In this document: one piece after another, positions 17,721 to 26,411 of the stretch
Layout of the letters: every line of letters starts with the position of its first letter
How positions within the stretch are numbered: position 1 is the stretch's first letter
Position numbers and translations under genes: made by a program
Source: Ornithinimicrobium ciconiae
GTDB taxonomy: Bacteria > Actinomycetota > Actinomycetes > Actinomycetales > Dermatophilaceae
Assembly: GCF_007197575.1 (NCBI RefSeq)
Contig: NZ_CP041616.1
Location: 2,356,001-2,420,000, forward strand
Direction of reading: 5' to 3'
Length of the DNA: 64,000 bases
Notes under the pieces: model-generated
Told to the model about the DNA's origin: nothing
The model's database searches: none
The model's input: the letters and a program-made list of their open reading frames with translations, nothing else

Positions 17721-18902
17721 ATGGAGACGGCGCTGGCGATCACGATCGGGGTGCTCATCGTGGCCGCGGGGGCGGTGCTGCTGGTCTGGTTCGTGCGCTC
17801 GCGTCTCGTCCTGGGGACACCTCAGGACCAGGCGGCTTATCGCGTCCTGCACCTGACCAGCCTGGCCACCCCCGAGCTGCGGGCCGGGCTGGAGTCCGGT
17901 GCTGAGAAGGCCGTCCGTCACCTGCGCGACCTGCTCGGCACCCCGGCGCTGGCGCTGACCGACGGCACGACCATGCTCGCCTGGGACGGCACCGGGGCGG
18001 AGCAGCACGCCCAGCACGTGGTCAGTCATGCCCGCGACGTCGTCCGGGACGGCTCGACGGTCGTGCTCGCTCCCTCGACCGTCGCGTGCCCTGACCCCGA
18101 GTGTGTGATCCGGCACGCGGTCACCGCGGCCCTGACCACCGAGGAGCACGTGGTGGGGGCGCTGACCGCCTACACCGGCAACCGGCCCTCCGCCCGACTG
18201 GTGCGCGCCGTCGAGGAGGTCGCCCGGTTTGTCTCGGGTCAGCTGGAGCTGGCCGAGCTGGACCACTCGCGCGCCAAGCTCGCCGAGGCCGAGATCCGGG
18301 CACTGCGGGCGCAGATCTCTCCCCACTTCATCTACAACAGCCTCGGCGCGATCGCCTCCTACGTCCGCACCGACCCCGAGCACGCCCGGGAGTTGCTGCT
18401 GGAGTTTGCCGACTTCACGCGCTACTCCTTCCGGCGGCACGGCGAGTTCACCACCCTGGCCGAGGAACTGCGCTCCATCGAGCGCTATCTCATCCTGGAA
18501 CAGGCGCGTTTTGGCGGGCGGCTGCAGGTGACGCTGCGCGTCTCCCCCGAGGTGCTCCCGGTGACCGTGCCCTTCCTGTGCCTCCAGCCGCTGGTGGAGA
18601 ACGCCGTCCGGCACGGGTTGGAGGGGCGCGAGGGCACCGGGCGCATCACCATCGTGGCCGAGGACGCCGGCAACGAGGCGAGCCTGTCCATCGAGGACGA
18701 CGGGGTGGGCATGGCGCCCGAGCTGGTCCTGGAGAACCTGCTGAGCGACGGCGGCGACCACGTGGGGCTGGGCAATGTCGACGAGCGCCTGCGCAGCGTG
18801 TTCGGCGACCAGCACGGCCTGGTCATCGAGACCGCCCCGGGGGCCGGCACCAAGGTCAGTCTCCGAATCCCCAAGTACGCCCCCGGCGTCCACGCCAGCT
18901 GA
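17721..18902 (+). CDS. LytS-type sensor histidine kinase
   Basis: The 393-aa protein has one N-terminal membrane helix (about residues 4-26), a middle GAF-like region, and a kinase core of the LytS/YehU class. The phosphoacceptor is His202 in ISPHFIYNSLGAI, and the ATP-binding N box is LQPLVENAVRHGLE near residues 288-300, followed by IEDDGVGM and GLGNVDERL. Kinases of this class pair with LytTR-domain regulators; the next gene encodes one. In other bacteria such pairs sense pyruvate or other small carboxylates, which fits the symporter genes downstream. The signal itself is not visible. Confidence 0.93.
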   Translation: METALAITIGVLIVAAGAVLLVWFVRSRLVLGTPQDQAAYRVLHLTSLATPELRAGLESGAEKAVRHLRDLLGTPALALTDGTTMLAWDGTGAEQHAQHVVSHARDVVRDGSTVVLAPSTVACPDPECVIRHAVTAALTTEEHVVGALTAYTGNRPSARLVRAVEEVARFVSGQLELAELDHSRAKLAEAEIRALRAQISPHFIYNSLGAIASYVRTDPEHARELLLEFADFTRYSFRRHGEFTTLAEELRSIERYLILEQARFGGRLQVTLRVSPEVLPVTVPFLCLQPLVENAVRHGLEGREGTGRITIVAEDAGNEASLSIEDDGVGMAPELVLENLLSDGGDHVGLGNVDERLRSVFGDQHGLVIETAPGAGTKVSLRIPKYAPGVHAS

Positions 18903-18967
18903 GCAGCCCCGCCTGCTCCCCCTGCGCTGGCCCCGGGAGCCTTGACGACACGACTATCCTGCCCTGT

Positions 18968-19693
18968 ATGCCGTCCGTCCTCACCGTCGATGACGAACCG
19001 CCAGCGCTGCGCGAGATCGAGCACCTGCTGTCGCGGGACCCTCGGGTCGGTCGCGTCCTCACCGCCTCTGACGCCACGGAGGCGCTGCGTGTCCTGGAGC
19101 AGGAGGACGTCAACATCGTCTTCCTGGACATCCGGATGCCTGGCCTGTCCGGTCTTGACCTGGCGCGGGTGCTCGCCCGCTTCCGTGAGCCGCCGGCTGT
19201 CGTCTTCGTCACCGCCTACGAGGACCACGCCGTCGACGCCTTCGACATCCAGGCTGTCGACTACGTGATGAAGCCCTACCGCCCGGAGCGGCTGGCAGCG
19301 GCGCTGGGTCGGGCCCTGGACCAGGTCGCCGGGGACGACGCGGCCACCTCCGTTGCCGAGGACGAGTCGATCCCGGTGGAGCTGGGCGGGGTGACCCGCT
19401 TCCTGCGCCGCAGCGAGATCATCTACGTCACCGCCCAGGGCGACTACGCCCGGCTGCACACCGCCTCGGGCAGCCACCTGCTGCGCGCGCCGCTCGCCAC
19501 CCTCGAGGAGCGCTGGGGGCCAGCTGGTTTCGTCCGCATCCACCGCAGCCACCTGGTGGCCCTGCAGCACGTGGAGGAGATCCGCGTCGACAGTGGCCGC
19601 TACACGGTGGTGGTCGGTGGCCGCGACCTGTCCGTCAGCCGCCGGCACGCACGTGAGCTGCGCGACCTGCTGGTGCGCCGTGCCGGGGAGTGA
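18968..19693 (+). CDS. LytTR-family response regulator
   Basis: The 241-aa regulator starts at ATG 18968 and has a receiver domain with the phosphorylatable Asp54 in VFLDIRMPG, the Thr-Ala switch in VFVTAYEDHAV and Lys in DYVMKPYRPERL. Residues about 137-240 form a LytTR DNA-binding domain with IIYVTAQGDYARLHT and FVRIHRSHLVALQHVEEI. LytTR domains bind paired direct repeats; an exact consensus pair occurs at 21911-21940, upstream of the second symporter operon. It follows the kinase gene after a 65-bp gap. Confidence 0.95.
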   Translation: MPSVLTVDDEPPALREIEHLLSRDPRVGRVLTASDATEALRVLEQEDVNIVFLDIRMPGLSGLDLARVLARFREPPAVVFVTAYEDHAVDAFDIQAVDYVMKPYRPERLAAALGRALDQVAGDDAATSVAEDESIPVELGGVTRFLRRSEIIYVTAQGDYARLHTASGSHLLRAPLATLEERWGPAGFVRIHRSHLVALQHVEEIRVDSGRYTVVVGGRDLSVSRRHARELRDLLVRRAGE

Positions 19694-19709
19694 GTCCCGG
19701 AGGGCGGCC

Positions 19710-20072
19710 GTGAGCGAGCGCGTCACCGTCACCCACCCCAGCCGGGCCCGGCCCCGGGTGCGCCCAGCCCCACTGACCCGCGAGATCGACGAACAGACCG
19801 GACTGGGTGAGGTCTACATCTCCTCGTTGATCCGCTCCCAGTTGCGCCTGTCGCTGGTGGTGCTGGCCGTCTCTCTCGGAGTGCTTGCCTCCCTGCCCCT
19901 GGTGTTCCACCTCTTGCCCCACGTGGCCGAGATCAGGGTCCTGGGCATCACCCTGCCGTGGCTGATCCTCGGTGCGGTGGTCTATCCGGCCCTGCTCGGT
20001 GCGGCGTGGTTCTATGCGCGCAACGCCGAGCGCATCGAGCGTGACTTCGTGGACCTGCTGGACCATCGATGA
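19710..20072 (+). CDS. Small two-helix membrane protein, symporter-associated
   Basis: The 120-aa protein has a polar N terminus, VTHPSRARPRVRPAPLTREID, then two hydrophobic segments (LSLVVLAVSLGVLASLPLVF and LPWLILGAVVYPALLGAAWF) and a charged tail NAERIERDFVDLLDHR. The layout is that of DUF485-like small proteins encoded with acetate-type symporters. Start GTG at 19710 is supported by GGAGGGCGG just upstream. Its stop codon overlaps the ATG of the symporter gene by four bases, so a joint function in uptake is likely. Exact family is uncertain. Confidence 0.8.
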   Translation: MSERVTVTHPSRARPRVRPAPLTREIDEQTGLGEVYISSLIRSQLRLSLVVLAVSLGVLASLPLVFHLLPHVAEIRVLGITLPWLILGAVVYPALLGAAWFYARNAERIERDFVDLLDHR

Positions 20073-21826
20073 GCCCAGGCCTCGGCCTGACCGCGATCCT
20101 GGCGACGGCCGTGGTGACCATCCTGGTTGGGGTGATCGGCCTGCGCGCCGCCCGCACCACCAGCGACTTCTATGTCGCCTCCCGGAGCGTGACGCCGTGG
20201 TGGAACGCCTCGGCCATCGGCGGGGAGTACCTCTCTGCCGCCTCCTTCCTCGGAGTCGCCGGCCTGGTGCTGGCCTATGGCGCCGACATGCTCTGGTTTC
20301 CCGTGGGCTACACGGCCGGCTACCTGGTCCTGCTGGTGCTGGTCGCCGCACCGCTGCGCCGGTCCGGCGCCTACACCCTCCCGGACTTCGCGGAGGCCCG
20401 ACTGGAGTCCGCAGCGGCCCGCGGGACCGCGAGCGTGCTGGTCGTCACCATCGGCTGGCTCTATCTGCTCCCCCAGTTCCAGGCGGCAGGCCTGACGGTG
20501 CGGACGGTCACCGGCGCCCCCCAGTGGGTGGGACCGGTCCTGGTCGCGGTCGTCGTGCTGATCGGGGTGCTCTCCGGCGGGATGCGCAGCATCACCTTCG
20601 TGCAGGCCTTCCAGTACTGGCTCAAGCTCACCGCCCTGGCGATCCCCGCGATCTTCATCCTCTTGGTCTGGCAGTCCCAGGGCACCCCCGCCATCCACCA
20701 GGAGGGTCCCCCGGTCTTCAGCGAGAGCACCACTGTGGAGATCACCACCAGCGTCGCGATCGAGGTCACCGAGCGGGTCGCCGTCGAGGCGGACGGGACG
20801 GTCGACGGCGAGCGCGTCTCCGGGGAGCTGCCCCTCGGACCGGGGAGCCACGCCCTCGGCCGGGGCACCGAGATCACCTTCCCGGCCGGCGCCGAGATCC
20901 CGCACGCGCAGTCCCTGACCCCCCTGGCTGGTGAGGACTGGCTCCTGCCGCTGCGCTCCAACACCGACTACCCGCTCTACACCACCTACTCACTGATCAT
21001 CGCCCTGTTCTTCGGCACCATGGGCCTGCCGCACGTCCTCGTCCGCTTCTACACCAACCCCGACGGGCGCGCCGCGCGGCGGACCACCGTCACGGTCCTG
21101 GGGCTGCTCGGCATCTTCTATCTGCTGCCCACGATCTATGGCGCCCTGGGCCGGCTCTACACCCCGGACCTGCTCCTGACGGGACGCACCGACGCCGTGG
21201 TGCTCCTGCTGCCCGGCCGGCTGATCGACGGTATGGCCGGCGACGCGCTCTCGGCCCTGATCACCGCCGGAGCCTTCGCCGCCTTCCTGTCCACCTCCTC
21301 GGGGCTGACCATCTCGGTGGCGGGGGTGCTCTCCCAGGACCTGATCGGTCGGCGGGTCAGCGATCCGGTGCGAGCCTTCCGGCTCAGCGCCAGCCTGGCC
21401 CTGGTCGTGCCCATCACGATCGCCCTGTTCAGCCCGTCGCTGGGGATCGCCGACGTCGTCGGCCTCGCCTTTGCCGTCGCAGCCTCCTCGTTCTGCCCCC
21501 TGTTGCTGCTGGGCATCTGGTGGCGCCGCCTCACCGACGTCGGAGCCATCGCCGGGCTGATCACCGGTGGCGGGCTGTCCACCGCAGCGGTGCTGGCTAC
21601 CCTCGTCTGGGCACCCAGCAGCGGCTGGTGGGCCCCTGCCCTGGCCCAGCCCGCGGCCTGGGCCATGCCGTTGGCCTTCCTGGTCATGGTGCTGGTCTCC
21701 CTCGTCACCCCGCGGCGGGTGGCGCCCGGGGTCAACCGCACGATGATCCGCCTGCACACCCCCGAGAGCGTCGACCTGGACCGCGGGGACTGGGATCCTG
21801 AGGACCGCTGGAAGTCCCGCTCCTGA
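20069..21826 (+). CDS. Sodium:solute symporter, cation/acetate (ActP-like)
   Basis: The 585-aa transporter is of the SSF family with about 13 helices. Signature parts are TTSDFYVASRSVTPWWNASAI, GGEYLSAASFLG and the FGTMGLPHVLVRFYTNPDG motif that follows helix 6 in ActP-like proteins. Between helices there is an extra extracellular segment of about 85 residues (about 205-290) rich in Glu, Thr and Val, typical of a group of actinobacterial homologues. It likely imports acetate or a related short carboxylate with Na+. It overlaps the preceding small gene by ATGA and lies downstream of the LytTR system. Confidence 0.9.
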   Translation: MSPGLGLTAILATAVVTILVGVIGLRAARTTSDFYVASRSVTPWWNASAIGGEYLSAASFLGVAGLVLAYGADMLWFPVGYTAGYLVLLVLVAAPLRRSGAYTLPDFAEARLESAAARGTASVLVVTIGWLYLLPQFQAAGLTVRTVTGAPQWVGPVLVAVVVLIGVLSGGMRSITFVQAFQYWLKLTALAIPAIFILLVWQSQGTPAIHQEGPPVFSESTTVEITTSVAIEVTERVAVEADGTVDGERVSGELPLGPGSHALGRGTEITFPAGAEIPHAQSLTPLAGEDWLLPLRSNTDYPLYTTYSLIIALFFGTMGLPHVLVRFYTNPDGRAARRTTVTVLGLLGIFYLLPTIYGALGRLYTPDLLLTGRTDAVVLLLPGRLIDGMAGDALSALITAGAFAAFLSTSSGLTISVAGVLSQDLIGRRVSDPVRAFRLSASLALVVPITIALFSPSLGIADVVGLAFAVAASSFCPLLLLGIWWRRLTDVGAIAGLITGGGLSTAAVLATLVWAPSSGWWAPALAQPAAWAMPLAFLVMVLVSLVTPRRVAPGVNRTMIRLHTPESVDLDRGDWDPEDRWKSRS

Positions 21827-21910
21827 GCCTGCTGCTCCACTGCTGAGTGCCCACCGCCCACCGGTGGCGAGCGGTGCACCCCAGCCGGGCGCACGGCATA
21901 CCTTGTCGTG

Positions 21911-21940
21911 ACCGTTTGTCCTCCCGGGCGGACCGTTCGT
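21911..21940 (+). promoter_or_regulatory. LytTR-type operator: two direct repeats 21 bp apart
   Basis: ACCGTTTGT at 21911-21919 and ACCGTTCGT at 21932-21940 each match the published LytTR half-site [TA][AC][CA]GTTN[AG][TG] at every position, separated by 12 bp, which is the spacing expected for a LytTR dimer. The pair lies about 130 bp upstream of the leader ORF of the second symporter operon, and the regulator gene lies 2.2 kb upstream. This makes the operon a probable target of that regulator. Confidence 0.75.
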
Positions 21941-22072
21941 CGCAGCGCAGCAGACCGGACAGCGACAACTGCCACCGCTGGCCGAGCCACCGGCTGGTGA
22001 TCCTGCCCGGCCCAGGTCGGCGTCCCTAGCGTGGGGAGCGTCACAACGCCGTGAACCTGGAGGAGAACTGTC

Positions 22073-22114
22073 ATGTCCCACACCACCCCCGCCCCCGCCC
22101 AGGAGGTGCCGTGA
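22073..22114 (+). CDS. 13-residue leader peptide ORF before the symporter operon
   Basis: ATG at 22073 is preceded by GGAGGAGAACTGTC, a strong ribosome binding site. It opens a 13-codon ORF, MSHTTPAPAQEVP, whose TGA overlaps the ATG of the next gene (TGATG at 22112-22116). Its codons for Gln-Glu-Val contain AGGAGG, the ribosome binding site of the downstream gene. It may tune translation of the symporter by coupling or by proline-rich stalling. Whether it is translated is not shown. Confidence 0.55.
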   Translation: MSHTTPAPAQEVP

Positions 22115-22392
22115 TGGATGCCGAACAACGCCAGGCCTACTGGAAGCGCAATCTGCGCCTGATGGCCGTCCTGCTCACGATCTGGGCCCTGGTCTCCTAC
22201 GGGGCCGGCATCCTGTTCGTCGAGCAGCTCAATGAGTTCTCCTTCCTGGGGATGCCGCTCGGCTTCTGGTTCGCCCAGCAGGGCGCGATCCTCACCTTCC
22301 TGGTGCTGATCGCGATCTATGTCTGGCGGATGGACAGGCTGGACGCGGAGTTCGGCATCACTGAGTATGAGGACGAGGTGGGCCGGTCATGA
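22114..22392 (+). CDS. Symporter small subunit, DUF4212 family
   Basis: The 92-aa protein has QAYWKRNLRLMAVLLTIWALVSYGAGILF, a first membrane helix, then FLGMPLGFWFAQQG and a second helix ending YVWRMDRLDAEF. This is the small subunit that accompanies VC_2705-type sodium:solute symporters. ATG at 22114 is placed seven bases after AGGAGG. The stop overlaps the large subunit ATG by four bases (22389-22392). Probably required for stability or activity of the large subunit. Confidence 0.92.
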   Translation: MDAEQRQAYWKRNLRLMAVLLTIWALVSYGAGILFVEQLNEFSFLGMPLGFWFAQQGAILTFLVLIAIYVWRMDRLDAEFGITEYEDEVGRS

Positions 22393-24128
22393 GCAGCGTG
22401 CAACTGTGGACCCTGATCTTCGTCGGTCTGTCCTTCGGTCTCTACATCTACATCGCCTACGCCAGCCGGGTGAACACCACCGCCGGGTTCTATGTCGCCG
22501 GCGGTGGCATCCCGGCACCGGCCAACGGTGCCGCGATCGCGGCAGACTGGATGAGCGCCGCCTCGTTCATCTCGATGGCCGGCATCATCGCCCTCTCCGG
22601 CAACGGCTACGGCGCCTCCGTCTATCTGATGGGCTGGACCGGCGGCTATGTGCTGCTGGCCATGCTCCTGGCGCCCTACCTGCGCAAGTTCGGCAAATAC
22701 ACCGTCCCGGACTTCGTCGGTGACCGCTACTCCGAGTCCGCCCGACTGATCGCCGTGGTCTGTGCGATCGTCGTCTCCTTTGTCTATGTCGCCGGCCAGA
22801 TGTCCGGTGTCGGCGTGGTCTTCGGACGCTTCCTGGGTGTCAACACGACCGTGGGCGTCATCATCGGCATGGTCATCGTCTTCCTGTATGCCGTGCTCGG
22901 CGGCATGAAGGGCATCACCTGGACCCAGGTGGCGCAGTACTCCGTGCTGATCGTGGCCTACCTGATCCCGGCCTTCGCCATCTCGCAGAAGCTCACCGGC
23001 ATCCCGGTGCCGCAAGTCGGCTTCGGGCAGATCATGGACGAGCTCAACGCGCTGCAGCGTGAGTTCGGTTTGGCCGAGTACACGGAGGCGTTCACCTCGA
23101 CCAACATGCTCAACATGTTCCTGATCACCGCGGCGCTGATGTTTGGCACGGCGGGTCTGCCCCACGTGATCGTGCGTTTCTACACCGCCAAGAGCGTGCG
23201 TGCCGCCCGGTTCTCCGCCCTGTGGGCACTGTTCTTCATCGCGCTGCTGTATCTGACGGCTCCGGCCATCGGTGCCTTCAGCAAGTACAACATCCTCAAC
23301 GAGATCCCCGGGACGTCCATCGGTTCGGAGCCGGAGTGGTTCAAGTCGTGGCAGGAGGTCGGCCTGATCACCGTGGACGACCTGAACGGCAACGGCGTGA
23401 TCGACGTGGCTGGTGGCCTCGGAGCGGGCTTCGAGCTCGCGATCAACAACGACATCGTGGTGCTGGCCACCCCGGAGATCGCCGGCCTGCCGGCCCCGAT
23501 CATCGGTCTGGTCGCCGCAGGTGGCCTCGCAGCGGCGCTGTCCACCGCCTCCGGTCTGCTGCTGGTGATCTCCTCATCCGTCGCCAACGACGTCTACTAC
23601 AAGAAGATCAACCCGCAGGCCACCGAGGCCCGGCAGCTGATGGTCGGCCGCATCGCGATGGGTGGCGCGATCGTCGTCGCCGGCTACCTGGGCATCAACC
23701 CTCCCGGGTTCGTGGCACAAGTCGTGGCGCTGGCCTTCGGACTCGGCGCGGCCAGCTTCTTTCCGATCCTCGTGCTGGGGATCTTCTGGAAGAAGTGCAC
23801 CGCCGCCGGGGCTGTCGCCGGCATGGTCGCCGGTCTGTCGACCACCCTGGCCTACCAGATCTGGACGATCGACATCTATGGCGGCAGCGACGGCCTGTTC
23901 GGCATCAGCGAGACCGCCTTCGGCACCATCGGCATGCTGATCAACTTCGCGGTGACGATCACCGTGTCGCAGTTCACCGCCAAGCCGACCGAGGCGATGC
24001 AGCAGCTCGTGGAGGACATCCGTTACCCGGGTCGCAGCGAGTTGGTCGTGGCCCACGCCTCGGGTGCCCTGGACGACGAGCTCCTGCACGGTGACCACCA
24101 CGACGACGACCGCAAGGACGAGTCGTGA
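22389..24128 (+). CDS. Sodium:solute symporter large subunit (VC_2705-type, ActP-like)
   Basis: The 579-aa SSF transporter shows NTTAGFYVAGGGIPAPANGAA, IAADWMSAASFISMAG, GRFLGVNTTVG and the FGTAGLPHVIVRFYT motif shared with ActP. About 13 membrane helices are evident, and a His/Asp-rich tail follows the last one. Its pairing with a DUF4212 small subunit marks it as the VC_2705 type rather than classic ActP. Substrates are expected to be short organic acids such as acetate, propionate or pyruvate. It is the third cistron of the leader-small-large-hypothetical unit and lies under the LytTR site. Confidence 0.92.
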   Translation: MSSVQLWTLIFVGLSFGLYIYIAYASRVNTTAGFYVAGGGIPAPANGAAIAADWMSAASFISMAGIIALSGNGYGASVYLMGWTGGYVLLAMLLAPYLRKFGKYTVPDFVGDRYSESARLIAVVCAIVVSFVYVAGQMSGVGVVFGRFLGVNTTVGVIIGMVIVFLYAVLGGMKGITWTQVAQYSVLIVAYLIPAFAISQKLTGIPVPQVGFGQIMDELNALQREFGLAEYTEAFTSTNMLNMFLITAALMFGTAGLPHVIVRFYTAKSVRAARFSALWALFFIALLYLTAPAIGAFSKYNILNEIPGTSIGSEPEWFKSWQEVGLITVDDLNGNGVIDVAGGLGAGFELAINNDIVVLATPEIAGLPAPIIGLVAAGGLAAALSTASGLLLVISSSVANDVYYKKINPQATEARQLMVGRIAMGGAIVVAGYLGINPPGFVAQVVALAFGLGAASFFPILVLGIFWKKCTAAGAVAGMVAGLSTTLAYQIWTIDIYGGSDGLFGISETAFGTIGMLINFAVTITVSQFTAKPTEAMQQLVEDIRYPGRSELVVAHASGALDDELLHGDHHDDDRKDES

Positions 24129-24550
24129 CCGCCGTGGCTGAGCGCAAGGCCGCGGCACCCGGGCAGCGGGTGCGCAAGCGCAAGATGCCCGGGCAGAAGC
24201 GGATGCTCGCAGCCAGTGTGATGATCCTCGTCGGGGCATTCCTGCCCTGGCTCTACACCCCGCTGGGCAACTTCACCGGCATGAACGGCCCGGGCATGTG
24301 GACCGCCACCGTGGGCATGCTCGCCCTGGCCGGTGCCATCGTGCCGCTCCGGATGCTGGCGATCGGTCAGGCACTGATCACGGCAGGCGTGTGCCTGGTC
24401 ATCCCGGTGTGGCAGTTCTGGCACATGTTCAGCCAGGTCGGCATGGCCGGCTGGATGCCCGGTCCCGGCCTGCTGCTGACCTTCGTGGGAGGTCTGCTGT
24501 GCGGCATCGCCGCCTGGCAACTCTGGACCCTGGAGGCCGCGGAGGCCTGA
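24125..24550 (+). CDS. Conserved hypothetical membrane protein
   Basis: The 141-aa protein has a basic cytosolic N terminus (RKAAAPGQRVRKRKMPGQKR) and four hydrophobic segments. It overlaps the symporter stop codon by four bases and is the last gene of that operon; a hairpin follows. It resembles no family I can name. Its tight coupling suggests it acts with the symporter. Confidence 0.75.
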   Translation: MTAVAERKAAAPGQRVRKRKMPGQKRMLAASVMILVGAFLPWLYTPLGNFTGMNGPGMWTATVGMLALAGAIVPLRMLAIGQALITAGVCLVIPVWQFWHMFSQVGMAGWMPGPGLLLTFVGGLLCGIAAWQLWTLEAAEA

Positions 24551-24571
24551 TCCGCCCATGCTCCAGGTGAC

Positions 24572-24603
24572 GGGGTATGCCGACTCTCCAGTCGGCATAC
24601 CCC
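24572..24603 (+). terminator. 14-bp perfect hairpin built from two inverted GTATGCCG octamers
   Basis: GGGGTATGCCGACT and AGTCGGCATACCCC pair perfectly around a four-base loop, 22 bp after the stop of the last gene of the symporter operon. No T-run follows. It is in the right place to end that transcript before the convergent arc gene. Each arm holds one copy of the window-wide octamer. Confidence 0.75.
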
Positions 24604-24610
24604 GTCCTCT

Positions 24611-24706
24611 GCCCCGCATTTTGGTAGCGGTTTCGTAGGTGAGCCCCGCATCTTCGTAGCGGTTTCGTAGGTCAGCCCCGCATTTTGGTAGCGGTTTCGT
24701 AGGTCA
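24611..24706. repeat. Three tandem 32-bp repeats ending in the arc stop codon
   Basis: Units at 24611-24642, 24643-24674 and 24675-24706 share the core GTAGCGGTTTCGTAGGT. The second differs by a few bases. The last three bases of the third copy are the TGA of arc on the minus strand. Together with the preceding hairpin it fills the convergent gap. Confidence 0.9.
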
Positions 24707-26374
24707 GAGGTACTGACCGGTGTTGCCGCGCTCCAGGCTGCGGCCTGGCGACGTGCCGTCCTTGCCGGAGATCAGGGTGCGGATGTAGACGATCCGCTCC
24801 CCCTTCTTGCCCGAGATCCGTGCCCAGTCGTCGGGGTTGGTGGTGTTGGGCAGGTCCTCGTTCTCCTTGAACTCATCCACGCAGGACTGCAGCAGGTGCT
24901 CGACCCGCAGGCCTCGGGAACCGGAAACGAGCATGTCCTTGATCGCCATCTTCTTGGCGCGGTCGACGATGTTGTGGATCATCGCGCCGGAGTTGAAGTC
25001 CTTGAAGTAGAGGATCTCCTTGTCGCCCCCGGCGTAGGTGACCTCGAGGAACTTGTTCTCGTCGATCTGCGAGTACATCCGCTCGACCACGGCAGCGATC
25101 ATCGCCTCGACCGTGGTCTGCCGGTCCCCGCCGTGCTCGGCCAGGTCATCGGCATGCAGCGGGATGGCCGGCGTCAGGTACTTGCTGAAGATGTCGCGGG
25201 CGCTCTCGGCATCGGGGCGCTCGATCTTGATCTTGACGTCCAGACGGCCGGGGCGCAGGATCGCCGGGTCGATCATGTCCTCCCGGTTGGAGGCCCCGAT
25301 GACGATGACATTGTCGAGCCGCTCGACGCCGTCGATCTCGGCCAGGAGCTGGGGCACGATGGTGGTCTCCACGTCGCTGGAGACCCCGGACCCGCGGGTG
25401 CGGAAGAGCGACTCCATCTCGTCGAAGAAGACCACCACAGGGGTCCCGTCGCTGGACTTCTCCCGGGCCCGCTGGAAGATGGTGCGGATGTGCCGCTCGG
25501 TCTCGCCGACATACTTGTTGAGCAGCTCTGGTCCCTTGATGTTGAGGAAGTAGCTGCTGGCGTCCTTGCGGCCGTTCTTTTCTGCCGAGTGTCGCGCCAG
25601 TGACGCGGCGACGGCCTTGGCGATCAGGGTCTTGCCGCAGCCGGGCGGGCCATAGAGCAGCACCCCCTTGGGCGGGCGCAGCTGGTGCTCCTCATAGAGC
25701 TCGGTGTGCAGGAAGGGCAGCTCCACCGAGTCCTTGATCATCTCGATCTGCCGGGCGAGGCCGCCGATGTCCTCGTAGGAGATGTCCGGCACCTCCTCTA
25801 GGACCAGGTCGCTGACCTCGGACTTGGCGATGCGCTCGTAGACAAACCCGGATTTGCCGTCCATCAGCAGTCCGTCACCGACCCGGAAGGGCGGCTCAAG
25901 GGAACCGGCCGCCTGGCACACCCGCTCCTCGTCGCCACGGACCAGGACCAGGATCCGGCCGTCCTCGAGCAACTCCTTGATCATCACGACCTCGCCGGTG
26001 CGCTCGAAGTCGGCCACCCCCACGATGGTCTGGGCATCGTTGAGCAGGACCTCACGTCCCGGGACCAGCGCCTCGACCGGGACCTCCGAGACGGCCCTGA
26101 CCTGCAGCTTGCGTCCGCCGAAAGAGATCTCCACGCGCGAGTCGTCGAGACGCTGCAGCACGGTGGCATAGCTCAGTGGCGGCTCGCCCATCGACTCGAG
26201 GTCCTCGCGCAGCCGCACGATCTGGGCGCGGGCCTGGCGCAGCGTGTCGGTGACCTTCTCGTTCTGGTGCGTGACATTGCCCAGCCGCGTCTCGAGGTGC
26301 AGGATGCGCTGCTCGAGCAGGCGGACGTGAGCGTGCCCCGCGACGGCCGGGCGGTCCTGGGACTCTTCGGGCAC
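24704..26374 (-). CDS. arc: Proteasome-associated AAA+ ATPase Arc/Mpa
   Basis: The 556-aa ring ATPase recognises Pup and feeds tagged proteins into the 20S proteasome. An N-terminal coiled coil ([27 protein letters not shown] begins it, about residues 15-70) is the Pup docking site. Two OB folds follow, then the AAA module with Walker A GPPGCGKT, Walker [13 protein letters not shown] and the [18 protein letters not shown] sensor/arginine region. The C terminus is GQYL, the tail that inserts into the proteasome alpha ring. GTG at 26374 is chosen for the GAGGAG upstream; an in-frame GTG at 26398 is less supported. In many actinobacteria arc lies directly upstream of dop; here 10 kb lie between. 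Confidence 0.97.
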   Translation of the reverse strand: MPEESQDRPAVAGHAHVRLLEQRILHLETRLGNVTHQNEKVTDTLRQARAQIVRLREDLESMGEPPLSYATVLQRLDDSRVEISFGGRKLQVRAVSEVPVEALVPGREVLLNDAQTIVGVADFERTGEVVMIKELLEDGRILVLVRGDEERVCQAAGSLEPPFRVGDGLLMDGKSGFVYERIAKSEVSDLVLEEVPDISYEDIGGLARQIEMIKDSVELPFLHTELYEEHQLRPPKGVLLYGPPGCGKTLIAKAVAASLARHSAEKNGRKDASSYFLNIKGPELLNKYVGETERHIRTIFQRAREKSSDGTPVVVFFDEMESLFRTRGSGVSSDVETTIVPQLLAEIDGVERLDNVIVIGASNREDMIDPAILRPGRLDVKIKIERPDAESARDIFSKYLTPAIPLHADDLAEHGGDRQTTVEAMIAAVVERMYSQIDENKFLEVTYAGGDKEILYFKDFNSGAMIHNIVDRAKKMAIKDMLVSGSRGLRVEHLLQSCVDEFKENEDLPNTTNPDDWARISGKKGERIVYIRTLISGKDGTSPGRSLERGNTGQYL

Positions 26375-26411
26375 TGTGACTCCTCTGCGTGGGGTCACTC
26401 CAGCCTAATGG

